NCBI GenBank assembly: GCA_014529385.2
Contig: CM043963.1
Location: 7,303,001 to 7,367,000, forward strand
Origin: Adiantum capillus-veneris
Lineage: Eukaryota > Streptophyta > Polypodiopsida > Polypodiales > Pteridaceae
DNA length: 64,000 nucleotides
Direction of reading: 5' to 3'
Both the position numbers and the translations under genes were made by a program. Positions within the stretch are counted from its first letter, which is position 1. Each line of letters opens with the position of its first letter. The notes below the pieces were generated by a model. That model ran no database searches. It worked only from the letters and a program-made list of their open reading frames with translations, and was not told the origin of the DNA. Of the stretch, positions 23,052 to 34,823 are shown piece after piece.

Positions 23052-24450
23052 AAAATCTCCCACTCAAAGGACAATGTGGTTGTAAGTAGCTACGACCAAA
23101 GGTAGTATGTGCAACTACAAAACACAATAGTAGATTCACCCATGTACAACTAAGTTCACCCTCGATCCATTACCTTGATGCAGGGTGCAATCACTTTGTA
23201 GCCAGGCTCTTTGTAAGAGCATCTGCTGGGTTGTCATCAGTGTTCATGTTGATGAGCTCCAGTAGCTTATCCATCATGCATCGCAAATGAGATGGTACCT
23301 CACCTCAATGTGCTTCAATTGGGAGTGAAACATAGGATTCCTTGCAAAAAGCAATGACACTTTGGTTTTTCACAATGCAAAATTGGAACCTGCTAAAAGT
23401 GTGAGTCTATTACTAGGCATACCAATCATGTAGTTTCCTTGCTAGCATCTGAGATTGCAACGTACTCTACGTCCATAATGGAAGAAGATGTATAATACTA
23501 GACAAATGACCTCCATAAAATGGCTCTTTTTTTAGGTGTGGATATGTAGCTCGATACAGACCTCGTGCTGTCTTTGCAATCCGCATAATCCACATTAGTG
23601 TAACAAACAATAGATGCATCGTTATTACTGAAGTATATGCACTTACTCATTGTACCCTTCAAGTACAAGAGGATATGTTTGACTATTATCCAATGCTGCT
23701 TGCAAAGATTAGCTATATATAGATCAACCACTTCCACTGCAAATGCAATGTCTAGTCGCGTATCTTCCATAGCATACATGAGGTTTCCTACATATGAAGA
23801 ATAAAGAACACTTGCCATTTTTTCTCTATCTCAACACCCATCTTGGGAGAAATATGATAGTAGTGGTGTACTCATTGTCTTCCCCCCTTGCATATTAAAA
23901 TGCTACAAGACCAACATATGATTCTTGTGATAGCTCAACAATAGCCCTTTTTCATATCTCTCCTGATATGCATACCAAGAAAATGATTTGCTTCTTTCAA
24001 ATCCTACATATAAATATTTTTCTCAACATTTGCCTTGATTTGGCAATCTTTGCAATTTTCTATAATTAACATATAGTTTACTTATAATATGAGAATGAGT
24101 AGTGAATCATCATTGAGTTTTTGTGTTAACAAGTAGTGATCCTCCTAACTCCTTCTAAACCGTTGGGAGCATCAAACTTTGGATACCATGCTTTGAACCC
24201 TACTTTAAGCCATAAAACACTTTCTTGAGGTTGCATACAAGGTCCTCCCTACTAGGTTGCTCAAAACCTTTAGGTTGCTTCATAATCCTCCTCAAGATCC
24301 ATGTGAATAAAGATTCACATCCATTTGGACAAGCTCTATGTCGTCAATGGCTACTAGTCCAAGCACTACACGCGGTGGGATCATCTTGACTATGTGTGAG
24401 AAGATTTCATCAAAATAAACTCCCTTCAACTGCTTGAAATATCCTCAACA
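23052..24450 (-). pseudogene. Ty1/copia reverse transcriptase and RNase H remnant (copia E)
   Basis: On the minus strand, from about 24300 down: KQPKGFEQPSREDLVCNLKK (RT), degenerate YVDD region (LYVNYRKL, catalytic Asp lost), then the open frame 23498-23818 with SSYVGNLMYAMEDTRLDIAF, CKQHWIIVKHILLYLKGTMS and VDYADCKDSTRSVSSYI, the RT end and RNase H start. RNase H continues in pieces to about 23150. Many stops and shifts are present. Protease and integrase are absent upstream, where the homology stops near 24450. Confidence 0.75.
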
Positions 24451-24504
24451 GAGCCTACATCCATAGTAGGTGGACGTATATCAATGTTACGTACAACCTC
24501 GTGG

Positions 24505-24640
24505 GATTCACTCTTTATACAAAACGGGATGCTACCTGCGAGCGGACAACTTTGATAATGCACAAATCCCAGGGGACACACTCTTTATACAAAATGCGAT
24601 GCCACCTGCAAGCGGAAAACTTTGATAAAACCCCTAAATA
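24505..24640 (+). repeat. 70-bp tandem duplication
   Basis: The phrase CTCTTTATACAAAA, followed by GATGC(T/C)ACCTGC(G/A)AGCGGA and AACTTTGATAA, occurs at 24511 and again at 24581. The period is 70 bp with a few substitutions. Confidence 0.75.
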
Positions 24641-25565
24641 TGACTCAAATTAGGGAACATGACCCCCCTTTCGATGCTTAGACGGTAATCAATGAAGAAA
24701 ACTATCATACCCCTATCTTACATACAAAATTTAGGTTTCACATGATCTAACTAAGTAAAACTAGTGAAAGAGTGTGTAGCATAGTGGTTGGCAACATACT
24801 AAGGAGCCACTTATGTTGATAACTAGATGTACCCTAAATGTGTCTTAGTTTAACTTTCAAACTATGTGCCCGATCAACTTTCACTCTGGCTACTTGTCCA
24901 ATTTTGACCCATCCAAGGCGGGTGTAAATCAACCCTTGACCTGCTTCAAATCATCCCTTATCTATGAATAAATTGACAAAAAATTTGATGTGTGAACTAA
25001 TAAAAAACTTCCCCAAAATTCATCTGAGTTCTAGTGTAGGGCCAATGATCGTTTACAACAAATCAACCCGGGTCAGGTTTTTTGCAACTTCTTGTACCCA
25101 ACCGTCAAAGTTTGACGCATGAAAATGAACACCTGACAATGTAATAATCTGCTCACAACCTATTAAAGTTTTTCTCCTTTCACCCCACGAGTCGGTAAGG
25201 AAAGGATTAATTTTTCTCTTTGTTGGCTCTCTCTCTTGGAGGATTCATGGACTCTCTCAAAGCTCTCTCTTGAGAAATTGAAAGAGGGAAGGAGGCTTGC
25301 TTGTGTTCAATGTGAGGAGCTTGGAAGAATTCTTTCTCGTGTTTAGAGGATCTCTTATGTAAACAAGGCATGGGGAAGAGTTTGAGTAGTTTTGGGTCCC
25401 GTTATAACTTCAAATCAAAACACATTATCACTAAAAAAAACATGTCTATAAACTTGTGTTAGGTTCTCCGTGTAAATTTTCATTGATACAAACTCTTTAT
25501 AGCTTCCATTGTTAAGTATGGAGCCTGATTTACCCTTGTAATTTTATGTGGTAAAAGCGCATATT
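24641..25565. other. No gene recognised
   Basis: AT-rich sequence with stops in all frames; no motif, LTR pair or RNA gene was identified. Confidence 0.4.
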
Positions 25566-25717
25566 TGTAAGGCCCCCATTATGAGGAGAAGCCATCGTGC
25601 ATGAAGGAAAATCACTCACCAGAAACCAAAATTTTCATAGTCAAAAATTAGGGGAAACTTTAGGGGCCTCGGGGGCAGAAGCCCCCGAGACTTTTTTTTC
25701 CCTCGTCGGAATATTAT

Positions 25718-25835
25718 GGCCGGACGGCGGCCGAAAAGTGGTCGGAAAACAAACCGTCGGTTGGCCGTTGGACGGTAGTCAATGGCCGATGGCCGGTGGC
25801 CGAATGTCAATGGCCGGTGGCCGGTGGCCGAATTC
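25718..25835 (+). repeat. GGCCGGTGGCCG-rich minisatellite
   Basis: Imperfect head-to-tail repeats of ATGGCCGGTGGCCG and variants (TGGCCGATGGCCGG, TGGCCGGTGGCCGG). The GC content contrasts sharply with the surroundings. Confidence 0.75.
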
Positions 25836-25960
25836 AAAAGAGAACTTTTCTTCTCAAGGGCGGCCACACATGGGCGGATTGGAGGATCCGATTTGGACTT
25901 ATTCACACAAGGGCGGCTACACATGGCTGCCTCTCATAAGAGAGGGCAACCCTTTTGGCC

Positions 25961-25968
25961 TATAAAAG
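25961..25968 (+). promoter_or_regulatory. TATA box of LTR F
   Basis: TATAAAAG within CCTATAAAAGAAGG, the strongest TATA consensus in this part of the window, located where R would begin. Confidence 0.5.
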
Positions 25969-26169
25969 AAGGTCATTTCTACACACATTTGATAGTGTGT
26001 GAAGTTGATGCAACAAGGTGAGTGTGAGGTGGTGAGAATGAAGCAAGGGGGGAGCTCCATTAAGGGTATAATCCCTTTGTAAACTACTTCTTGTTTTGAA
26101 GTACTAAAGCCATTGAGTGGCTACTTTCCTGTGGACGTAGTCCACATTGGGTGAACCACGTATATCGTG

Positions 26170-26272
<103 letters not shown>

Positions 26273-26541
26273 CGCTGCGAGACAGGACGTTGGGGCACTG
26301 GCGAGGAGTCTCATCAACTTTGCACCTTATGCCCTCGTCAAGTGCGAGAGAGTGAGTACCACACACTACTTGAGTGCTCAGCTTTTGACCACATTAGGTC
26401 CTCTTTTCCCCATATATTCAGCCATGATCTCTCCCTACATACCTTCCACTCCCAACCACGATGTGGACTCTCTATTGCGACGCTCATTTCAGCCATTTTT
26501 GAGCATCGAGAGTCACTTATGAACTCCACTCACACCATGTG
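26273..26541 (+). pseudogene. LINE C-terminal zinc-binding fragment
   Basis: The plus frame reads [20 protein letters not shown] then ECSAFDHIRSSFPHIF. This has the C-x2-C ... H-x4-C pattern of the zinc-binding module at the end of plant non-LTR retrotransposon ORF2 (the zf-RVT type). A stop follows at about 26541. Only about 85 codons are present, bounded on both sides by CT arrays, so the fragment is severely 5' truncated. Confidence 0.6.
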
Positions 26542-26595
26542 ACATGTTCATTTGGTCCCATAGGTCATATTTGACCTCCCAGGACGATAATAGAA

Positions 26596-26598
<3 letters not shown>

Positions 26599-26671
<73 letters not shown>
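26599..26671 (+). repeat. (CT)n microsatellite
   Basis: About 73 bp of uninterrupted repeat, 57 bp beyond the LINE fragment. Confidence 0.95.
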
Positions 26672-26674
<3 letters not shown>

Positions 26675-26763
26675 CTACTCTATAATCTCGTGTATGTAAA
26701 TCTGTCTCTCTCCATTAAGTAATCTACTCAATTATCTATTTAGCTACGTCTTATTTCCTAACA
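26672..26763 (-). repeat. Possible LTR terminus, minus orientation
   Basis: Plus reading TTATTTCCTAACA then TCTATCCCTCAAC. On the minus strand this is GTTGAGGGATAGA (purine-rich) followed by TGTTAGGAAATAAG, a plausible polypurine tract and LTR start. No internal coding sequence or second LTR was found. Confidence 0.3.
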
Positions 26764-27021
26764 TCTATCCCTCAACAAATGACTATAATCACAAACCAAG
26801 AAAAAGATACAAAGCAATGTTCGTTCTTGCATCATGTATCTTTGAAGCTATTGATTCACAAGTTCAAGGGAAGACTCTTTTGGGAAGCCATGATTGTGAA
26901 ACAGGAAAACGTCCTCTCATTTTTCCCTTTTCTCACTCCCTTCCCCCCCCCCCCCCCAAATATGATACCCCCTCCCTTATTCTTAATTTTGGGAGATAAA
27001 TTATTGGGGGCCTACCCCTAA
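26764..27021. other. No gene recognised; C15 tract
   Basis: Contains a 15-bp C homopolymer at 26943-26957. No coding domain. Confidence 0.4.
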
Positions 27022-27402
27022 CTTATACAGATGGAAAGCTTCATGCATCACATGCATAAGATAAACTTTGTAGTAAGCATTAACTATCCCAAGCCTCAGT
27101 CCCAAGGCCTCAAACACCTTTGAAGCTGGAGAGAGCTAGCAAGGAATGAGGGTAGGGAAGAGGAAGAAAAAACATTCCATAGGAGAAAGAAATAGTTCCT
27201 CACTTATCATCACTCTTCTTGCTAGCATACATAATAGCATAGTAATGAAGATGTACAAGATGGCAAGCTTAAGTATTGAAGCATGGCTCTTGGTTGGATT
27301 TGTGTTCCATAGCCAAGAGTGTTGGTGTAGGCTCTCATTTCTCACAAGCTTGGAGAAGGAGGTGGAGTTCCTCAACTTTCACCAAGTGAGAATGATCCAC
27401 AA

Positions 27403-27403
<1 letters not shown>

Positions 27404-27492
<89 letters not shown>
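27404..27492 (+). repeat. (TG)n microsatellite in G1 left LTR
   Basis: About 89 bp of pure TG. The matching array in the other G1 LTR (35927-36007) is about 81 bp; in the G2 LTRs it is much shorter (CA arrays of about 34 and 20 bp). Confidence 0.95.
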
Positions 27493-27494
<2 letters not shown>

Positions 27495-27864
27495 CCACCC
27501 ATCAACCCCCTTTCTTGCTTGGGGCGAGTTGTAGCTTTTCCACATGCTTCAACCTCATTGGACCCCTCTCCCCCCTAGCCAATCACATGCAGCATGCATT
27601 CAAGTACATGGGTAGTCTTTGGACAAGTATCCTCCTTACCCCTTCGAGAGAGAGAGCTTGAAAATATCTAGATATTTGTTGGATGGAACTAGAATCTCAT
27701 TGGACCCCTCTTTAGCCCAACCAATAGCATTCAAGCACACCATGTGGCTAGGCATAGGGAGAGTCTGACATGTGTCCCATGTGCCCTTTGAGAAAAGGGG
27801 TGCCCTTTGGGTGAGTGGGAGGTTAAGTCAAAGATTCCCCTAACTTTGAGACTTTTATACATGG

Positions 27865-28160
27865 GGAAGCTTCTCAAGCACCTTCCTCATTAAGTTTGTA
27901 GGGTCTCTTTTTTACTCAAGCACCTTCCTTGTTAAGTTTGTAGGGTCTCTTTTTGACTCAAGCACCTTACCCCCCATGCATAGGAAGCTTCTCAAGCACC
28001 TTCCTCGTTAAGTTTGACAAGCACCTCAAGCACCTTAGTCATCAAGCATGACAAGGACCACAAGCACCTTAGTCATCAAGCACCTCAAGCAGCTTAGTCA
28101 TCAAGCATGACAAGCACCTCAAGCACCTTAGTCATCAATCACGACAAGCACCTCAAGCTT
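27865..28160 (+). repeat. CTCAAGCACCTTAGTCATCA-type minisatellite
   Basis: Imperfect repeats built from TCAAGCACCTTxxTCATCAAGC and TGACAAGCACC, plus two longer copies of a unit containing TTAAGTTTGTAGGGTCTC. The opposite strand of the same minisatellite is at 31640-31790 in the solo LTR. Confidence 0.75.
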
Positions 28161-28578
28161 AGGTTGGGTTCCCACCTCAAGCTTAGCCCTAGCTTGCCTA
28201 AGGTCAAAGGACTTTTAACACTAACCATTGGAGGTCTTTAATGAAGCTAACCCTAAAGTCTTTTAAGCTCCATTAGATGCACGTTGCTGTTTGATAGACT
28301 ACCTGCTTTTGGACCCCTATTGAGATGTAACTATCTCTCCTCTTGGTCCCCTGTTGAGGTAAGTCTAGAAGCACTTACTACACATTTTCTCTTTGATAGA
28401 CCATCTCCTTTGGATCCCTATTGAGACGCAACCATCTCTCCTTTTGGTCCCGTGTTGAGATAGGTCTAGAAGCATATGTCTCTAGTCTAACTCTTGTTCT
28501 CGTTTATTCTCCCACATTAAATGATCAATTTAATATGAGAAAATCATTTGGTAAAGTTAGATATTAAATTTTATGACA

Positions 28579-29100
28579 TTACCTCTCTCTTGAAATCATA
28601 ATCATCCTCGACAATGAGGTAGATAAGATAAAGCCTAGTCATCAGTCCATGTTTCTTAGCGGGTAGAGGATCCCTTTTTACCCTATGACATCATTCCAAG
28701 ATGGAGGACTAATCCATTTGGTGCTTGGGAGATGTAGCTGCCGCAAGCATGCTCTTTAGTCCATATCATACTTCCAAAGTAGAGTGACAAGTTCTAGTTG
28801 GTATTTGGGAGACGTCGTCACCACAAACATGATTCTAAGCATGCATACTATTTAAATTTGTGCACAATAAAAAGAGGAGAAGTCTTATAAGACAAAAAAA
28901 AATTCATTTAAAATGCATTTTCATATGCTTAGTGCAGCATTGTAAGCATTGACAAGGTTCATATTATCCTTAAGCTAGGTTCCTTGCATCCATTTAGCAT
29001 CTTTAGAAGGATAATTCTTTAACTTAATAAGATATCGTCAGATAATCTTATCATTTCTTAATACCTTGTCTTCATGTTATAGGATGGACTCAGATTGAAG
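28579..29100 (-). other. G1 3' untranslated region and polypurine tract
   Basis: Starts with the reverse complement of GATTTCAAGAGAGAGGTAA, the polypurine tract, at 28579-28597. The sequence is collinear with G2 46860-47376. No coding. Confidence 0.7.
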
Positions 29101-30100
29101 TACTTCTTCTTAATCTTTGATTTTTGGAGGGTCGGCAACTATTGCTTCTTTTGATGGTGCTCCTTTGTAAGGCTTACGAAGGCTCTTTTGTATGAGCCAA
29201 TGGTTGGGCAACTTTAATTGCTAAGTCATCTCATTGATTGGCTTAAGAATTTAAAAAGGACCATAGTATCTTTTTGCTAGTTTAGCATAATACTCTTGGT
29301 GGCCCGAAGGGTTCTTGCCCGTAGCCTAAGATGAGCCTTGAGAAACTTTAGCCAGACCCAATCACTTTTCTTAAAGGCTAAGGCTCTTCTATGCTTGTTA
29401 ATAGTAGCCCTTTTTGCCTTTGCTTTAAGATGGATATAACTTCTTTAATCTTTGGAAAATATTCTTGTGAGTCTCGGCTATATTCATCAGCACGCGAAGA
29501 TTTTTCCATGTACTTTAAGTAGTAAGTGACTTCGAGATCTTCCCTCTTTAACCTCGAAAGGTGCTTTTTCCATAAAAGTATGTACAATGTCATTGTACGC
29601 ATACTCCATATGAGGTAGGTACTTATCTCATTGAGAACGTTGATCTACTTCCATGACGTAGGATTTTAGTAGATCAAGAATAGTTATTTCACTTTGGTCA
29701 TCCATTTGTGGATGATAGACCGAAAGAGAAATTTAATCTACCTCCTAGATTCTCAAAGAGACCCTTCTAGAAATTATTGGTCATTCTAGGATTTTTGTCT
29801 GACACTATGAATGTTGGAAAGCCATGATACTTGAAAATTTGAGATCTAAAGAGGGTTGCCATTTGATGTGCCTTAATAGTCTTTTTGATAGGCATAGAGT
29901 GTGTTTTCTTGTTAAGCCTATCGCTTGACAATCCAAGTTGCTTCCCTCAATCAAATTTCAACTTTTGGTATACCACGCATTTTGAACATACTCTTGTATG
30001 TTTACTTTTCATGGTAGACCAACATAAATACATTTCTACTCCTTGAAGAGTAGATTATGGATTCCCTCTTTGCCCCCCATAAGGAAAAGTATGGGATTTC
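29100..30100 (-). pseudogene. G1 integrase remnant
   Basis: Minus-strand homology to the gypsy integrase of G2 (45400-46620) in the same order. The frame 29378-29602 includes SSRADEYSRDSQEYFPKIKE and is followed by C-terminal motifs (reverse complement of 29150-29290: the YYAKLAKRYYGP and LKPIN region, broken). Frameshifts throughout make it inactive. Confidence 0.7.
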
Positions 30101-31345
30101 GTATTGTATGGGTGAGTAACACATAGCCTATTGCCATTTGGAAGATAACCATCCTTCAAGGTGAATGGTTATTTTTTCTTCCCTAATGCAAAGGTTGTAA
30201 TTACATACTTAAGTTCTTGGTCAATATCATACTCAAAGATAGTAAAAGAAAACTTTCCCACCTCATTTGTTTGTCAAAGCAAAAGAAAACTTTCCCACCT
30301 CATTTGTTTGCCAAAGAGCTTGGTTTGCATCATGAAGTTCTTGAGGCTTTGTGATCCATTCATAAGATGAATGGAGTCCCCAAGAGATAGTGTTTCCACG
30401 TGTTTAGGGCATATAGAATAGCTAGTAGCTTTTTTTCATATTTTCCCAAGACTCACTTATCGAAGTTGAGTCTTTGAATCTCATATGCTATGGCATGTCC
30501 TTCTTGAAGCAAAATAGCTCCAAGACACAAGCATCACATTGGACCTCAAATGGCTTTGAAAGATCTAGTAGTGTGAACACGCGTTGAGATATGAGATTCT
30601 CAGTTAAGCTTCTTTAAAAGCTTCTTGCACTTTTGCAGTAGATGAATACTTAACATTCTTTTTTTGTTAAGTCGTGTAATGGGCTTGCTATTAGCGAGAT
30701 TTTTAAAAAAAAAATGAAGCATCTATAGTATGCATACATACTATGAAGCTTCGTACCTCCTGTAGATTCCTTGGATTAGGCCATCCTTTTATTATCTCTA
30801 ACTTTGTGGGAGGGTGCCATCTTTAGAGATAATGTGACCTAAATATTGAATCTCTTGTAGGAAAAATTCACTTTTCTTTTGATTAATGAAAAGCTTATTC
30901 TCTCTCACAACTTGAAATATTACCTAGAGGTGTCGCTTGTACTCCTCAAGAGAATTTGAATGGCCTGAAGATTTTTGTCCATCATGAGTTTGAATGCGTC
31001 TATAGCATTTTTCAGGCCAACACATGTAATTATCAAATAGATCTTCTACCCGCAGCACGGGAAATCTATTTTTGATAGTCATCTTATTTAATTCTCTATA
31101 GTCGACACACATGTGATATGTGTCATCTTTCTTTTGCAGTGAAAGCTATGGTGAATAAAATGGAGAGGAGCTAGGCCTCACTATTCCTTTTTCCACCAAT
31201 TCATGCACTTGCCTCATGATCTCCTCTTTTTGAGCTTGTGAAACTCGATAAGGAGGCTTGTTAGGTAGTAAGCTTCCTGGTAGGAGCTCAATTGCATGGT
31301 CATCATCCCTCATTTTAGAGGTAGCTCACTAGGGATTTCATCAAT
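30100..31345 (-). pseudogene. G1 RT/RNase H remnant lacking the RT catalytic core
   Basis: The minus-strand frame 30924-31112 begins MCVDYRELNKMTIKNRFPVL then RVEDLFDN, the canonical gypsy RT start. Immediately afterwards the sequence jumps to GLKNA...FKLMMDKN (frame-shifted), equal to the 'FGLTNAPATFQTLMDK' block, then to SLEEYKRHL. The segment with the first catalytic Asp (about 43 residues in ordinary gypsy RTs) and that with the F/Y-x-D-D motif (about 18 residues) are both absent. RNase H follows in fragments to about 30200, with a 37-bp tandem duplication at 30244-30317. G2 has the same two deletions. Confidence 0.75.
30244..30317 (+). repeat. 37-bp tandem duplication in G1 pol
   Basis: AAAAGAAAACTTTCCCACCT... 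is repeated head to tail (30244-30280 and 30281-30317) with one difference near the end. A 37-bp unit is not a multiple of three, so it shifts the frame. Confidence 0.9.
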
Positions 31346-31350
31346 GAAAA
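31346..31350. other. Target site duplication GAAAA of solo LTR
   Basis: GAAAA precedes TGTCATAA at 31351 and recurs at 32957-32961 after ATTACA. Removing the LTR and one copy restores G1 sequence collinear with G2 near 44265. Confidence 0.85.
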
Positions 31351-32956
31351 TGTCATAAAATCTAATATCTAACTAACCCAAATGATTTTCTCATATTAAA
31401 TTGATCACTTAATGTGGGAGAATAAACGGGAACAAGTGTTAAGATATAGGTATGTGCTTTTAGATCTATCTCAACAGGGGGCCAATGTAAAGGGGCCCAA
31501 AAGGGAGATGGTCTATCAAAGAGCAAGGCTAACCAATGGAGCATAAGACCTTAGGGTTAGCTTCATTGAAGACCTCCAATAAATGTGTGTAAAAGTCCTT
31601 TTGACCTTAAGTAAGCTAGGGCTGAGCTTGAGGTGGGAACCCGGCCCAAGCTCGAGGTGCTTGTCCTGCTTGAGGTGCTTGTCATGCTTGAGGTGTTTTT
31701 CATGCTTGAGGTGCTTGACTGGCTCCATGCTTGAGGTGCTTGACTTGCTGCATGATTAAAGTACTTGAGGTGCCTTGAGAAGCTTGCCTGAGATGCTTGT
31801 GGGAACCCCCCCTAGTTCAAGTGCTTTGTCATGCTTGGTGAGTAAGGTGCTTGATCACCTAAAAGTCAAAAGCATTCCTACAAGAGGGGGGGGCGAGCCC
31901 TTTTCCTAGGGCCTAGAGAGAGAACACCCACTCACACACACAAGGGAAGCCCATCTTGAAGAGGCAGCAAGGACACATGTCAGGCCCCTACCCATGTTAC
32001 CTTCATGTGTTGCTTGAAGCCTATTGGCTAGGCTTCAAAGGGGTCCAATGATAAATTACATGAATTATCTAATTGTTTTAGCATTTATCAAGTCCTCTCT
32101 CTCAAAGGGGAAAGGGGGACACTTGTCCCAAGGCTACCCATGTTGCTTGTAATGGCTCCTGCTTGTGATTGGCTAGGCCTAGAGGGGTCCAATGAGCTTC
32201 AGGCATGAGCTACAAGGGGGGTTCGCGACCCAAGCAAGCTAGGGGGGTGCCTAGGGGGTATACTCACCCACACACACTCACAAGCACTCTCATTGTGTGA
32301 TATGCAAAGTGCAAGAGCTCCCTCTCCAAGCAAGTAGAGGTTGAGAGCCTACACCAACACTCTTGGCTATGGAGTGCAAATCCAACCAAGAGCCATGCTT
32401 CAATGCTTAAGCTTGCCATCTCCTTCTTCTTCATTACTATGCTATTATGTATGCTAGCAACAAGAGTATGATAAGTGAGGAACTAATTCTTTCTCCTACG
32501 AAATGTTTCTTCTTCCTCTTCCCTACCCTCATTCCCTGCTAGCTCTCTCCACCTTTGAAGGTGTTTGAGGTCTTGGGACTGAGGCTTGGGATAGTTAAAG
32601 CTTTCATCAAGTTTATGTTATGTTTGTGGTGCATGAAGCCTTCCATCTTCATGGCATCACCTAGGTCACAAGGAACACAAAGACTGTATTGTAACAAGTC
32701 TCTCTTTATGGGAGAAATCATAATACAAATGCCTATTGGAGGGGGGACCGGCTCCACATAAATCCGGTCCTCAATTGTTGTCATGTTCTCTAAACTCTCT
32801 CTCTTGCAAAAGTATTGTCTATGCCAAGTTAACTAATTGCTATGATTATGTTGCTATCTTCAATTATGTATACCCGCTATGCTCACAAAATCATTTCTTG
32901 AAAGTACTCTCATTAAATTCTGCTATTCTCAAATTGAATAGGCAAATTCCATTACA
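31351..32956 (+). repeat. Family G solo LTR inserted in G1
   Basis: A 1606-bp LTR, TGTCATAAAA...ATTACA, plus orientation, opposite to its host G1. It has a perfect 5-bp target duplication and no internal region, the signature of LTR-LTR recombination after insertion. It carries a CTTGAGGTGCTTGTCATG minisatellite at about 31640-31790. Confidence 0.9.
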
Positions 32957-33014
32957 GAAAACATCTTGGGATCCATTTAGGAAATTAGACAACTGTAATT
33001 CCTCTTGATTCCCT

Positions 33015-34823
33015 TTATTGCAAGGATATGGTGTTTCCCAACTCATTAGCATCTATGTACATGCTCTTTTCCTTGTAGGTGAAGTAGATTCTCCTTTCAA
33101 GGGACTTCATGTTGGAAGCCATGAGGTTAAACCATGGTGCCCCAACCATAACATTCTCATGTTTGAGAGGGGAGATGAAGAAGTCCTCTTTGTCCACATA
33201 GCTTTGGACATGAAGCCTTAATTTTCCAAGGAAAGAGGTAATTGAGACGTCTTGTCCCTTAATAGCTCCATTGGCTTTCAATGCATCTCCCATCTTGTGG
33301 GCTTGTATGCCTAGCTTAGTGGTCAACTCCGGGGATATGAAGTTATGAGTTGAACTTGGGTCAAACAAAATAAAGACATCATACTCTTGCATCTTTCCCC
33401 AAGCATAGGAAAGGAGAAATCCTTGGCAATGAGCATCCCCTTTTGGAGCTTCAAACAGAGAGGCTCTAGGAGTCTCATTGCGGGCAATTCTCTTGGGGCA
33501 AGGACGATAACCATGGCCTTTCTCCCCACACTTAAATAATTTGTGGTCCTTACGAAAAGCTTCTAGCTCTTTAGGAGAGAGTTTATATTTACCTTTGTAA
33601 ACTCCCTTCTCCTTGGAACGATTGTTCTAATTGTTGGAAAAGCCTTGATAAGAATTTTGGGCATTGGTTTTCCTCTTGGCATCACTTTTGTCTTTACTTT
33701 CCATGGGCTTGACATTCCATCTAGCCCCTTGTTGGAAATTGATGTGCAAAGCAACCATGGTGTGGTGGATTACTTTGATGATAGAACCAGGCCGTTGAGA
33801 GTTGACATACTCGGCCATCTCTTTGGGTAATCCTGCACAAAATTGGTTCTTTTGCTCAGCAAAGTCTATCTTTTGAAAGATAGTAGCCTTGAGATGTAAA
33901 TCCCAAAACTTGTCCACATATTTGTGGATAGACTCATGAGAGAGAAGCCTCAAACTTCACCATTTGGTAAGCACTTTGTCTTTTGCATCACTTGCAAGGA
34001 ATTTCTTCATGATGGAAACTCGTAGAGTTTTCCATGTCTTTGGGGCTTCACCGTTGCCACAAAGGCTAGCCCACCATTGACAAGCCAATTTTTGGAAGTG
34101 CATAGCTACATGGCATAGCATGGAGGGCTTCGTGAAGCCCTCGTCTCCAAAGGCCGCATCAAATTGTTGGATGAAGGCCAATACTTCGTCAGTAGCACCA
34201 AAGGTTCCATCATAGGTGAGAAAAGAGATACTCTTTCCTCCCTCTTTGAACTTCTTTAGCTTTTGTGACCTTCGCCATGAAGGGTAAGATTTGCGATGTC
34301 CTCCCCTCTTGTATTCTCTAGGAGAATAGCCATAGCTTTCATCAGTAGAGGAGGAATGTGAAGAAGAAGGAGAAGAGGGTGACCTCTTTCTTGCCCTTCT
34401 CTTCCTTTGTTTCCTCTCTTCCCTTTTGGAGTGACAAGGAGAATGACTATGGGTTAACCGTTTTCTCTTGGGAGGAGTTGGCGATCGTTTAGTCTGCCTT
34501 CTTCGTGGAGCCACATCTTCGGAGGAATTTAGGGATTCATTACTTTCTTGATCTTTGGATTTCTCCTCTCGTAAGGAAGAGAGTCTTCTTTTGGGGGTCT
34601 CATCAAGAGGCCTCCTAATATCTCTTTCCTCTTGCAGAAGAAAGGAAACCCCATAAGCACGAAGTTGTTGAGTAACTTCGGCTTGCAAAGCGGGGTTGCC
34701 CATAGCTTGTTGCAACCTAGTAACAAGATAATTTACAAACATGGGGGCATCATCATTAGCACCTTCATGTGCAAAATCAAAGTCATCAATGTTCATTCTA
34801 CTCTCTTGATTATCGTCAGCCAT
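33015..34823 (-). pseudogene. G1 gag-protease polyprotein, nearly open
   Basis: One minus frame runs from a Met at 34823 (MADDNQESRMNIDDFDFAHE) to 33015, about 600 codons, with only two in-frame stops seen (near 33954-33956 and 33624). An upstream Met at 34865 is also in frame. Domains: N-terminal acidic part; Arg/Ser/Lys-rich linker with SRxS-like repeats (residues about 100-185); retrotransposon gag domain (SFLTYDGTFGATDEVLAFIQ ... QWWASL ... TWKTLRVSIMKKFL); degenerate zinc knuckle (KLFKCGEKGHGYRPC, first Cys replaced); retropepsin ILFDPSSTHNFIS, where the D-x-G motif reads D-P-S. Gag would package element RNA; the protease would be inactive. Confidence 0.75.

Larger units (their letters stand above)
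27022..28578 (-). repeat. 3' LTR of G1 (outer end truncated)
   Basis: Homologous to the other family G LTRs (35237-36216, 31351-32956, 40338-41912, 47377-48935). The inner edge ends TTATGACA at 28578, directly followed by the reverse complement of the polypurine tract (TTACCTCTCTCTTGAAATC). The outer part corresponding to 35237-35549 is missing. It includes an 89-bp GT array and a CAAGCACCT minisatellite. Confidence 0.8.

Noticed and set aside
27146-27661. 171-codon frame with Cys-Val repeats (also 35812-36162)
   Set aside because: Translation of the TG array within family G LTRs, on the strand opposite to the element.
27865-28160. CRISPR-like spaced repeats
   Set aside because: Units are variable and spacers are themselves repeats; a minisatellite inside a plant LTR.
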